Positions 42,724 to 53,900 of a stretch of DNA of 64,000 nt are shown one piece after another. Below the pieces are notes generated by a model. That model was given only the letters and a program-made list of their open reading frames with translations, searched no databases and had not been told where the DNA came from. The position numbers and the translations under genes were made by a program. Each line of letters begins with the position of its first letter. The stretch's first letter is position 1. This DNA is from Allomyces macrogynus ATCC 38327 (Eukaryota; Blastocladiomycota; Blastocladiomycetes; Blastocladiales; Blastocladiaceae), in NCBI GenBank assembly GCA_000151295.1, contig GG745328.1, forward strand, positions 1,177,585 through 1,241,584, written 5' to 3'.

Positions 42724-42905
42724 AGTCGCCATTTTTGAGCTGTTTCACTTTCGAGCCCTTCTTGCGCATCGCTGCTTTCTTTCGCGCTAGAGATCACAAC
42801 TCTCGTGCTCATGTAATCCTGCTCTCAGTTCAAATCAAGTCACCCAACAGGCCTACATTATAAAAATCTCCAAAGAGGATCAAAAAATCACAAAACTGGC
42901 GCTGG

Positions 42906-45854
42906 TTACGACTCGTTTGGCGGAGCCGTCGTCGTCGGTACTTCGGCAGCAGTGTCCGGCAGCGGAGCGGGAGGGGCCGCGTTCGCCGCTGCGATGGCCG
43001 GTTGGACCACGGCCGGCGGCTCGAGCGGGAACTCCGGTGCAGTCGTCAACGGAAGAGCAGCCTCGGGCGCTGCGGCTGCTGCTGTGGCTCCAGAATCGGC
43101 TGACACCGGCTCGGATGGTTGCGCCGCGTTCTCGGTCGCCGCCGTCACCGCCACCGCTCCATCACTCGCAGGCGTCGTCGGCGGCACGGCAACTCCCTCA
43201 CTCACCACTAACGGGGCAGGCGTCGTTGTCACGGCTGCTGCAGCCGTCGCGGGCGTTGTGACCGCGCGCACCGGCGCGACCTGCCCCTGTGCGGGATGCA
43301 CCATATACTGCGGCACGACATGGTGCCCGTACCGCGCGGCCGCGGCCGCGGCCGCCGCATGCCACCGCGCCGGGTCATAACCCGCGACATGCGGCGGGTA
43401 AGCATGCTCGTACCCGGCCGCTGCTGGGTGCGGTGCCGCGGGCCAGGGTGTCCCACTCGCAGCGGCAGCCGCCATGGCCGCAGCCGCGGCCGCCGCGTGA
43501 TAGGGATGCGGTGCCGGCGCGTGCGCATAGTCGTAGGGCGGTGCGTGCGGCCACTCGGCCGCGTAAGTGCCGGCGGTTGCGGGGGTGCCGGTAGCGGGTG
43601 CACCGGGCGCGCGAGTATACGCGGCGCGGGGTGGGTACCCGGCGGCCGCCGCCGCGCGGTAGAATTGGTCGGGGGGCGGCGCGTGCAGAGGGTACGTGCC
43701 GGCGCGGTAGAAGTGTTCGGCGAGCGGGTCCCACGGGGTCGGAGCGGCGGCGGCGGCGGCAGTGGGCGGTGCGGGGGTCGACTTGGCAGGGGTCGTTGCG
43801 GTTGCCGTGGTGGCGGGAGCGGCAGGAGTCGCAGCGGATGCGTCGGGTGTCGACGTCGTCGGGAGAGTCGATGTACCGGCAGCGGTGGCGGGCGCTGGGA
43901 CTGGCGTCGCTTCCGCGGGCGCGGCCGATGACGTCGCATTCTCGGGCGTCGCGACCCTCGACAGCGCGGCAGCGGGGGTGCCGGGCACCACCGCCGCCGC
44001 CGCGAGCATCGGCGTGGGGGACGCGCCGTCACGAGGCGAGCGCGACGACGCGCGTTGCGCCGGGGGAGGACGCACCGTTTCCGCGTCCTCGTCCGGCTCT
44101 GCCGATCGCGGTCGCTTAGCGGGAGTCACTGCAGCGGTAGTTGAATTCGGTGCGCGCCCTGCGAGGGCCGCGGGAGCCTGGAGCCCACTTGTTGTTGCGC
44201 CCGCCGCTGCCGTGGCAGCAGCGGCGGCAGCGGCAGCGGCAGCAGCCGCCGCAGCAGCCGCAGCCGCGTTCGGGTCCCACCACGGTCCCGGCACGCTCAA
44301 GCGTGGCGCGCGCACACCCGCTGCCACCGATGTCGGTGGCGGGAGCGCGTACCCCGCCGCAGCCGCCGCGGCCGCAGCCGTCGCTGAGTCCGGGTACCAT
44401 CCAGGCCGCATCACGGTCGGCACGCCATTTGGGCCCATGACTACAGCGTCGCCCGGCGCCCATCCAGGTGGCGGGATGGCCATGCCGCGGTACGGATCGT
44501 CGGGGTATCCAGCGGCAGCAGCAGCGGAAGCTGCAGCCGCAGCTGCAGCCGCCGCGGATTCGTACTCGGGTCGGGTTGCCGCCTGCGTTGGTGACGAAGG
44601 GCCGTTCTCGGGCGCGGCGGGTAGAGCGGTCGCCTCGCCGCTTCCCTCATGCATCGTCACGTCGCCGCCGGTCCCGGCAGTCATGTGCACGCTCGGACTG
44701 CCCGCGGCCAAGTTGCTGTTCGTGATCATCAGCGGCGTCCTGTCGAGGCCTGTCTGGTAGCTACAATTCGGGGAAAAAGATGCAGTCAGCGTGGTCTGGA
44801 CAGAAAAACACCTCGCCTAATGAGGAAAGAGCGCGATGACACGTACAATCCGGGCTCAACGTGCAGCGCCGCAAACTCGGGACACTGCGACGGTCTGCGC
44901 AGCGTGTTGTTCTTGGCGTCGGCGTCGTAGTAGTAGTTGATCAGGTGATACTTTTCGCCGTCGCGCGTGTGCACCGAAATCGTCTTTTTCCGGAAAAACT
45001 CGCGCGGCGCCAGCGGGTCTCCACTCGCCCCATCCTGGCTGGGCGTCGCTGGCGTCTCGGGCGCCGGGGTCGCGTGCGCCGAAGCGCCGCCATCTTGACG
45101 AGTTGGTGTTGCGGGAGCAGCTGCGGCAGCAGGAGCGTCACGAGAAGCAGGAGGGACCGTTTCAAGGCCGGGAATGGCGAGCGGGACGGGAGCGGGCTCA
45201 GGAGCAGGGAGAGCTGGTGTTGGAGTGGTCAACGCAGCGCCAGCAGCAGCAGCAGCGGGGTCGACCGCCGTCGCGTCGGCGGCAGCAGCAGCAGCGGCAG
45301 CAGCAGACGCGTCCAATCCATCGCTGGGTACTGGCGCACCGGCGGCAACTTCCGCGGCCAGGCGCGCGGCGGCCTTGACGCGCTGCCGCTCGGCGTGAAT
45401 GAGTTTTTTGCTGTTGGGCAGCTCCTTGTAGAGGAAGAAGCGGCCTTTCATGCGCGAGTTGGTCCAAAACCGGCCGTCCTACGTTTACAGTACAAGAGCG
45501 TCAGATCAGCACTCGACTGCCTCAGTGCACCAAACCAACGCAAGTACGGCATGCCGTGTACCGTCCACCGCTTAATGTTGGCCTCTTCCTCGTTCCACAC
45601 AAAAATCGACCCGCTGCGGATTTTGCACTGCTCTGCGTCTGACAGGCGGTGGTAGATGCGCTCGGCGCGGCGTTGGCGCACGGCCTCGACAAGTAGCAGC
45701 GCATCGTCTACAAGATCAGAAAGGGAGGGGAGGGGTTGGTCAGTGACGGGCAGCCTGCGACAGACTGACTGATCGACCGACTCACAGACAAAGTGCGGTA
45801 GACCATACCAATGGTCGCAATGAACCCGTGAAACGACTCCTTGGCGATGCCCAT
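42906..45854 (-). CDS. Gti1/Pac2-family (WOPR domain) transcriptional regulator
   Basis: Fungal-specific DNA-binding regulator family (Wor1, Ryp1, Gti1, Pac2) controlling morphogenetic switching. Exons 45854-45809, 45707-45562, 45478-44847, 44760-42906; 892 residues in phase. WOPR part 1: ESFHGFIATIDDALLLVEAV, RLSDAEQCKIRSGSIFVWNE, IKRWTDGRFWTNSRMKGRFF, LYKELPNSKK. An Ala/Pro-rich insertion of ~110 residues follows, then WOPR part 2: FFRKKTISVHTRDGEKYHLI, NYYYDADAKNNTLRRPSQCP. The last exon encodes ~610 residues of Ala/Pro/Thr-rich low complexity with long poly-Ala runs and repeated YPP/YAHA segments. A TATATATA lies ~105 bp upstream of the ATG. It is convergent with GRP94. Confidence 0.9.
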
Positions 45855-45955
45855 GGTGACGTCGATATGGCTTCGCGCGTTCAATTCAAATCGTAGTCAC
45901 CGAGCAAGCGTCACGAAGAACGACGGGGACACGGTCGCGCGTATGCGGACGCCTG

Positions 45956-45963
45956 TATATATA
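45956..45963 (-). promoter_or_regulatory. TATA-like element upstream of the WOPR gene
   Basis: TATATATA, 102-109 bp upstream of the minus-strand ATG at 45854, in otherwise GC-rich sequence. Position fits a core promoter; function inferred. Confidence 0.45.
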
Positions 45964-46270
45964 GGATCGGTTGGCACGGGCGTGCGCTCGGTGCGCTACG
46001 AGGGTCGGGAAGGAACAAGGCTGCCGAACAAGGGGCGGGCGGTCGCGCGGCGCAAGTTGCAGGAAGGCAGGCAGGCACGCGAACCGCCTGATGCAGGCCG
46101 TTGGCGTCCGACGCGATCACGCCGAGCGCTGGCACAGGCAGGGGCTGGCTGACCCGGCCGGTTGGTCGCTGGATGCTGTCGGCACGGCTCGTTGCAGCGC
46201 CAGGCACTGTTGCCGAGAGCTCGTCGACGTTGAAGATTGCAGGAGCGCGGAGTCCAAAATCTCGGTTGGC

Positions 46271-46307
46271 TGTTGGTTGTTGGTTGTTGGTTGTTGGTTG
46301 TTGGTTG
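46271..46307. repeat. Tandem repeat (TGTTGGT)n, about 5 copies
   Basis: Thirty-seven bases of perfect 7-bp period, about 420 bp upstream of the WOPR gene start. It stands out in GC-rich surroundings; not a known telomere repeat. Confidence 0.85.
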
Positions 46308-46911
46308 CGACCGAGTGGCAGCGCGCGGGGAGCGGCAGCAGGGAGAACAAGGCCGTGAGGGCGGTGCTGCTTATAGCGAGGCGTTGGAGTGTTGTTGCGC
46401 GCAGCACTCGTCCCCCGAATGGCTTGCAAAAGAGGCGTCCCCTTGTTCTCCAAACCGCCCCTGCCTTTCCGAAGCCTGCCCTGCCTGCTTCGCCGGCAAC
46501 CGCTGTCCGTCAACACAGAGTCCACACATTCGCGTGGAGATCGCAGTCGCCACACATCGCGATGGATCACGACGAGTCCGGCAACGACTCGCGAGGACCT
46601 GCGCAACCAGATTCCAACCATGCCGATAAATATATCGCTCTCAGGGCCGTCACTCGGCGTCATCTCGTCAGCGCTCGCAGCTCTCTCATCACCGCGCCTC
46701 CAGCGCACCACCAGCCGGAAAAGAAACGAAACGAGAATAGAAAAAAAGGTGGAAAAGATGTGGAGCACAAAACAGCAACGAACAGCAAAAACAACAACAG
46801 CAACAAACAGAGCATCTCAAAGACTCGAACGGTCCCATGCCTGTCTACCCCAAACACAGCAAAAAAAGTGTCCTCTACAGCAATACACGGCGCCGCGCAA
46901 GCCCAAGCTCC

Positions 46912-48979
46912 CTACGCGCTCGACCCAAACCGCGACTTGCGCGCGCCCGCCGCGGCATTCTTGGCCGCCTCCTTCTCCTGCTTCTTGAGCAGTTTCTGCG
47001 CCTTCTTCTCGGCCTTGGCCGCCTTCTTGGCCGCCTTCTTAGCCTCATGCTCCTCGTCGTCGCTATCCGACCCAAACTTGCTCACGCGGTGCTTCAACTT
47101 CTTGAGCAACGACGGCTTGCCCTCCTTGCCGCCGCTCGACCGCGGGAGCGTCGTTGCTATCCCACGTGCAAGCGTCGCCGACCCGCGCGGCTCGGACACC
47201 TTCTTTTCGTCGTTCTCGTCGGCCGAACTGCTCGAATCCGACGTGCGCCGTGCCAGCGTCGACGACGATGCAAGACTCGCCGAACTCGATTTGCGCCGCA
47301 ACGACAGGAACGATCGCTTCAGACGCACCATCAGCTTGTCCTTGCTGTCCTTGTGCGGCAGTGCCACTGCTGCGCGCCGAAGGGACGCTGACGTGGCCGC
47401 AGAATCGGTCACGACCGCCGAGTCGGTGCCCGCGTCGTCGTCGACGTCGGCGGGCAACAGGGCGCGCGCGACGGGTTCGGCTGCGGGTTCGGTCTTGGCG
47501 GGCTCGGCGGGGGCAGGAGTGGCAGCGGCGGGGGTCGGTTCGGTCGCGGTCGGCGCGGGCGCGGCGGCAGCTGGCGGATCGGTCACGGACGGGGCGGCCG
47601 AGTCGGATGGCGACGGCGTTGCGTCTGCGACGGCGGTCGGTTCTTGCGGTGTGGGTTCTTGCGGTGCAGCGTCTTGCGGTGCAGCGGCTAGTGGCGCCTC
47701 AACGGGCTCGGTCACTGGTGCGTCGGCGGGCGTTGACTCTTCTTCGGGTGCGGCGGTATCGGGCGCGGGTACTGCCTCTACGTTACAAAATGTAGCGCCG
47801 ATCAGCCCAGGATCAGCTACGCGGAAAAGCACACATCAGAGAACGTACCTGACGGCAGCTCCTCAATCTTGTCGTCACCCACCAAGCACGCGTCGTGCTC
47901 GACACCCTGCTCGTCAACATAGTGCACATGGCCGTTATCCTCGCTGTCCGACGCAAACTCGAGCATCCAGACCGACTCGGACCGCTCCTCGGCGCCACTG
48001 ACGCGCGAGTGCGCCGAAACCGTTCGTTCGCGAGGCGCAGCCGAGGCCGCCGCAGAAGCCGTCGCCTTGGGCTCAGCATGGTCCTTGATCAGCAATTCCT
48101 TGCGCATCGTCAGCAGCTTTTCGGCATGGTGCTGCTCGACCAGGACAAACGGCATCTTGGGCGTAACCGTCACCTTGGGTATACGGCGCAGCGTAAAAGA
48201 CGGGGTTTTCCCATCAGTCGACGGCGCGAGCATGAATTCTGCAAGCCAAACGCAGGGACACAGTGCAAACGTCAGTGGCGCATATCGAGCGTGGCACGAC
48301 CGCCGTCACGTCACACACACAAGCACGGAGACGCACCCATGGACGATTGCAGCTTGTTCGAAGCGACCGACGACGGTAAGTAGATGCGAATCATGCTAGG
48401 TGCGCCGGTTGAGCCGCCAAACGTGGCATCGGGCGTACGGCTCGCAGTCGATGCCGTGCGGCGACGCTCAGATGCAGGCTCGGGCTCGAGGTACGTGCTC
48501 GCGGCGGGGGCAGCGGGTGCAGGCTCGATAGCGGGCTCCTGGACGACGGGTTCCTCGACAGCGGGCTCCTCGACAATCGGCTCAACGACCACAGGCTCGA
48601 CGATCTGCAGCACGGGCTCAACGACCTGCGGCACTGGTTCGTCGGCGGCAGGCGCAACGGCGGGGCCCTCATTGTGCTCTTCTTGTTCGGCTAGGGGCTC
48701 AGGCTCGTCCTTGCCGTTCGCGTCCTCGACCACCTCGACCGTCGGCAGCGCGTGGTCGTCGTCGTCAATGATCGACGCATCCTGGTCCGCAACCGACGTG
48801 TCCTGGTCGGTCACGGCGTCGTCGGTTAGCGCAACGGCTGGTGCTACTGCCAGTGCAGCAGCGGCCGTGTCGGGCACGCGTGCGGTCGAGGCGCGCTTCT
48901 TGTTCTTGGGCGAGTTGCGCGGCTGCGGCTTGCGCGACTTGCCGCCGGTCGCCGAGAGCCGCTTGTTGTTCTTGGGCAT
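46912..48979 (-). CDS. Disordered acidic/Pro-rich protein with basic C-terminus
   Basis: Not recognised. Exons 48979-48337, 48238-47849 and 47777-46912; 632 residues, all phases consistent (GTGCGT and GTACGT donors). The basic start (MPKNNKRLSATGGKSRKPQP) resembles a nuclear/nucleolar signal. Then come acidic Asp/Glu segments and a run of EP-V units (VEPVLQIVEPVVVEPIVEEP). Exon 2 has the only folded-looking part: VTVTPKMPFVLVEQHHAEKL and WMLEFASDSEDNGHVHYVDE. The third exon is Ala/Pro/Thr-rich (QEPTPQEPTAVADATP), then Ser/Arg-rich (LSLRRKSSSASLASSSTLAR), ending in a Lys-rich helix (AKKAAKKAAKAEKKAQKLLK). Likely mostly disordered; possible scaffold or nuclear protein. Confidence 0.72.
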
Positions 48980-49719
48980 GGTCGTGGTCGTGGTGGTGGT
49001 TGTGCGCGAGGTGCAGAGGTGCAGGCACGGCGTCGAGCAAGGACGGCCCCGGGCAGAGCGGGCAGGCGGCTGGCTGCTGACGGCGCGGGACTTTCTGGTT
49101 TAGCGGGAGGTGCAGCTCGCCAGGAGTGCGCCGTCGAGACGTCGCCTGTGGGTGTGCCGTTGTTTGGCGGTCGCTGGTTAGTTGGGTGGACGGACGGGTT
49201 GGCGGTCGGCCAGTCAGAGTGGAGCACGCCAGGCGAGATCCCTGCTGCCGCTCTTCGGATGGAAACACAAGGAACCAGCGCGCCAGCAAGCGGAGCGAAC
49301 AGGGAAGCGGTGAGGTGACACTTAGGCGTCTGACCCCTAAGCCACCACATGGCCCTCATTTTCCGCCAGATCCCGTCAGCCCTGTCACTGTCACACGACC
49401 GCGGCAAGTTGCCTGAGCCGACCAAATCGGCGCATCTTGACAGCTCTCCACCGGCACCACCATCGCGATCTCTTCTGCGACACGCTGCTCCACGGCGTCC
49501 AATTTATCCTGCAAGCTGTACACTGCCAGAGCGAACCGCAACTCGCCGCACCGTCTTTGGCGCCCAGGATCCGACGTTGTCGCCCCGTCCCCGTGCTTCG
49601 AGCCCCTTCGCGCCCGACCTTCAACCTGATTCGGCTCGACTTGACACTCTTCCCGCATTTGATCAACAAGCAAGGAACCGCAAGGAGCTGCCGTCCCAAC
49701 TGCCCACTCTCCGGAAACA
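48980..49719. other. Divergent intergenic region
   Basis: 740 bp between a minus-strand and a plus-strand start, so it must contain both promoters. No TATA box or RNA gene recognised. Confidence 0.4.
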
Positions 49720-50861
49720 ATGACCAGCATCAACGGCGCGCGGTCGCCAACAGCACCAATTGCTGCCGCAGCCTCGCCCACCGCGTCCAGCGACATGTTT
49801 TGCTACGAGCTGATCCGCGTCAATACCATTTCCCTGGGTCGAGTACACTTTGGTACGCCGAGAATCTCGCGCGCGCGCACTCCCAACCTTTTTCAGTGGT
49901 TCATTTGCTCATCTCCGCCTATTTGCTGATTCAACCCAGAAACCGGCAACGACGGCCTCGTCACGCTTAAGGCCTTTCTCGTCACGCTGCCGACGGCCAT
50001 TGTCGCCATGATCCTGGCCGTTATCGCCTTTTCCACCGCCGCCGGGTTCGCGTCGGCGGCCGACGCTTCCGCACAGGTGCTCGGGCCCATGCTCCGCAAC
50101 TACCGCACCGTCATATGCTTTCTCATGGCCCTCTGGTTTTTCGCCTACCAAGTCCTGAGCCTGCTCGTGCGCCGCAACGTCGAGCGGTACGGCGCCAACG
50201 AAACCATTCAGGGCGAGATTTGCTGGAAAAACTTGAAACGGTGCCTTGGCGAATGGGACGTGGCGCTCGTGCAAATGCCCGACGCGGCGATGATTGCGGC
50301 GATGCGGGAACCGAGGCATGCCGCCTCGCCGGCGCGGACGCGAGGAGCACCAGCGGGCGCAGTCGCGGGTGCGATGCCGGTCGTATTGGAAAAGGGGTTC
50401 AACGGCACCTGTGCGTTGTGGCTCAATTTCTTGCTTTGCAAGACGTCGGCTGATTCCCGTCACCTGTAGTCGCTCCACCACCGCCACCCCCCACGGCTGA
50501 CGTGCGCACCTCCGTCTCCATGACCGCGTTTCCGTCGTCAAGTTCCGTCGACGCCCTGCACAAGGTCGCGTCCGGCACGCGGTCACGCACCACCTCGGCG
50601 TGGTCGCTCGCGCGGTCACGGTCGTGCACGCTCGACCGTGGACTCGGCAAGTCGTTCACCGAGCCAATGGCGCCGATGCGTGGAGGTGGCCATACGCGGT
50701 CGCGTGTGCCCACCATGTCGTCGCTCATGAGCGAGGAGGAGCTGCAGTCGCATTTCGGAGCTACGCTCATGGTCGCCGTACGCGACTGGACGGATCCAAG
50801 CGTCGCCAGTGAGCGAGGGAGACTGGAGTCGTGCGAGGACTTGGGACTGTCGCCTGTGTGA
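49720..50861 (+). CDS. Small membrane protein, unknown function
   Basis: Exons 49720-49852, 49940-50410 and 50470-50861; 331 residues in phase (donors GTACGC and GTGCGT, last intron 59 nt). A short polar N-terminus (TSINGARSPTAPIAAAASPT) and DMFCYELIRVNTISLGR precede two hydrophobic segments: TAIVAMILAVIAFSTAAGFA and TVICFLMALWFFAYQVLSLL. Then come a cytosolic part with CLGEWDVALVQMPDAAMIAA, a PPPPPP run and a Ser/Thr/Arg-rich C-terminus ending EDLGLSPV. The start of exon 2 (ETGNDGLVTLKAFLVTLPTA) may belong to the first membrane hairpin. No family recognised. It is convergent with Tel1, 96 bp apart. Confidence 0.7.
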
Positions 50862-50956
50862 ATGGGCTTGAATATCAACCAGCTACCTACCGTCTGTAAT
50901 TACACTTGGCTTAACAAATAATAACCAAACATATCCGGAAAGAAATCGGCACACTA

Positions 50957-53900
50957 TCACCCAAACAAAAACGCCGAGGTCCACAGCGCGACCTTCAAGT
51001 AGGCCTGCCACCCCGAGAACAGCGACGCCAAATTCTCGGCATTCGTCGCCGTCTGAATCAAATCATTCACCACGCACTCGACGCTTACGCGGTCATCAAG
51101 CTTGCGACGCACACCCAACAGCGCGCGCTCCGCCTCCTCGTTACTGTTCGGGGTTGCCGCCGACGTCGGCCGGTTCGATGGCGACGCGTCATCCCCTTCT
51201 TGCTCGGGTGTTGCCGACTGGGCCCCGGCGCGTGCGCGCTGCACGCGCAGCATCTTTTGCGGATCAATCATCCAGCTGTAGAGCGGATCAAACTTGAGTA
51301 CCTCGAGAATCGTCATGATCACGCGCGATTCCTGGCGCAAGACGCGCAGTGTTTCCTCGCAGCATCGCCGGAAGACGCATTCCACTCCCTTGACCCCGAG
51401 ACCGTCGAGGATGTTTTGGGTCAGCCGGAATGGAAACGCGATGCCCTACAAATTGTGCCCAGAGTGAGTCACACGTCCTCTCCTCTCCAACGAAACGAAG
51501 ATGAACAGTGCACCAAGTCAATATGCACAAGCTGCGCCGTCTCCGTGTCGAGCAAGATATTCTGCGAGTGCCGGTCGCCGAGCCCAACGACAGAGCCCAT
51601 GATCGACGTGGCCGCACACGACCGCGCAAACTGGAGCCGTCCATGGAACCACTCTTCGGCCGACGGCTTCTGCTCAAACCACTTGTCGGCCAGCTGCACG
51701 ACCTTGTACGTTCGAATCGTCAAGTTGCGCTGCCGCGTGGCCCCATGCTTATTCAGTAACTGGTCGACGACGCCAAACACGTGCATGAGCGTGCCGTCCT
51801 GCCGCAAGTCGTCGTTGCCCTTGACGAGCGCCTTGTAGTTCTTGCCGTCGGACCCGTGGATTTCCACGAGTTTTGGCGCGTTCACACAGCCCACCAGACT
51901 GTACTCGGGCTTGAACTTGCGGATTGTCGGGAACGTCGTCGGGTCGGCGTCGTGCGGGATCGTGATCGTCGTTACGGGCACATGGGTTAAATCCTGCACG
52001 CTGCGCAACTTGGTCGTCCGGTCTAACGCCACTTTGGACACATCGGACGCCGCGCGGGCTGGTTGGCCTGTTCCTGGACAATGTGTGCGAGCAGCTTGTT
52101 GACGGCGGTCAGCCGCAACTCGGCGTACTCGTCGGACACGGCCACTCGGCTGTAGCCCTGCACCGTGTACCCCTGTACGTTGCCGTTCGATAGGGGCAAA
52201 CATTTGGGAGAGCGTGTGGTGCGGGTGCGCCATCATCGTGCGACACGGTGGCTTCCGGTCGTGTGAACCCGAGCCGCGCCGTGAGCTGATTCGTCATGCA
52301 CAAAAACTTGCGCGGCGGGACGGTGCCCGCATGATGCGCAAACACCTGGTTCACATCGGACGAGTCGCAATTCGACAACCACAACGAACACACGGCGTGG
52401 GCCGACTGGTCGTATTTGTCCGAAAGCCGCAGCGCCCGCAGGTAAAACGTGACGGCCTTGACGACCAACTGCAGCTGCAACTGCTCGTGCCATGTGGTTT
52501 CCTCTGTGTCCATGATCAGCTGCGGCTCGACCTTGGCAATCATGTTCTTGATCCGCTGGTATTTGCTCGACGACTTGCTGAACCCCTTGAGCGCCGCCTT
52601 GACTGCATCAATGTCGCGCATCTTCACGTCGCGCTGCGCCACGAGCAGCGCCATTGTCTCCGACTGCTCGGCGGCCTCGTACTGGTCGTGCGCGTACAGC
52701 GCCAAGGTCGACGCGATCTTGGCGTTCGTCGGGTCAAGCTGAATCGCCGCGTCAAAGGACTTTTCCAAGATCACGTCGAGCGCCTGCGACCGGTTCTCGG
52801 CGAGCCATTGGCCGGCGCGGTTGAGGAGCCGCGCGAGCCGTGCTGCCGGACCGTTGGCGATGCCGTCGTGGATCGCGGTGACTTGAGCCGTGCGCTCCGC
52901 GTCAATCAGCTCGTGTACCATGCGCAGCGCCAGAGCGTGGCCGCCCTGACGCCAGTAGAGCTTGGCGTCTTGCTCGGCCACGAGACGCTCGTCGACGGCG
53001 AGCAGCGGCAGCTTGCGCGCGGCGCGGAGCAGGCTCTTGTCGACGTGCGCACCGTGGTGCTGCTTGGCCACGTGTACATGGTGCAGGAGCGAGTCGAGAA
53101 TGCGTTTGGGCGGGGCCTTGTCACGGTCAAGGGTGTCGACCGAATCGACAAGAGCGAGTGAATGCGGTCAAAATAGAGCTTGTCCTCGAGCTCGAGCAGC
53201 GCACTAGACTGGTCCGCCGGCGACAGGAGCGTGCTCGGATCCGCAGGCTACGTCGCGGGGAACTGGGCCATGACATGCGCCTCGAGCGCGCTCGCCTGGT
53301 TGGCCACAGTCGCAAGAAACAGCAGCACGTCGCGCGTCGTCCTCTGGATCCGCATCCCCACAAGATCGAGCCCGGACCGGCGCCAGTGCGCGAGCGCCAC
53401 CGAATTGTCGTGGTGCAGTGCGCGCAACAGTTCAAAGACGTGACCGTGAAATTCGAGCGTCTTTTCGGGCGTCGCCTGCACGTCCCACTGCTGGTTTCGC
53501 CACAGCGACTGGTACTGCTCGTCCTTGAGACTCGTCCATGACGATCCGCCGAGCCGCATGTTGAGTAAGAGCCGTTCAAAGCCCATCATTTCCATGGCTT
53601 CGATGCACCGCTGGAACGACGGATTGGTCGTGGGTACGAGACCGTCGAGGTTGGCCTCGCACAGACCCAACACCTTGAGCCAATTGTTTTCGTGCTCGAA
53701 CGTGGCGAGCACGTTCGCGTCGGACGTGCCCTGCGCGACCGCGTAGAACCCGTCTGGTTCACCAATCGGTGGAGTTCGGCAAGCAGTGCCTCGACCTCGA
53801 GCAGTGCTGCGTTGTCCGTGGAGCCCAGCGAACGGTGGTACCGCTCGGCAAACGATATCGCGTCGTAATGCAGCTGGCATTTTTTTCGCCGCGTGGGCCG

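Larger units (their letters stand above)
45855..46911. other. 1.06-kb upstream region of the WOPR gene
   Basis: No gene recognised. It holds the TATA-like element at 45956, a 7-bp tandem repeat at 46271-46307, and A-rich sequence at 46720-46870. Long regulatory regions are common for WOPR genes; that reading is inference. Confidence 0.4.

Noticed and set aside
43762..44760. 332-codon plus-strand Ala/Gly/Val-rich frame
   Set aside because: It is antisense to the poly-Ala tail of the WOPR gene; composition mirrors the GCN repeats.
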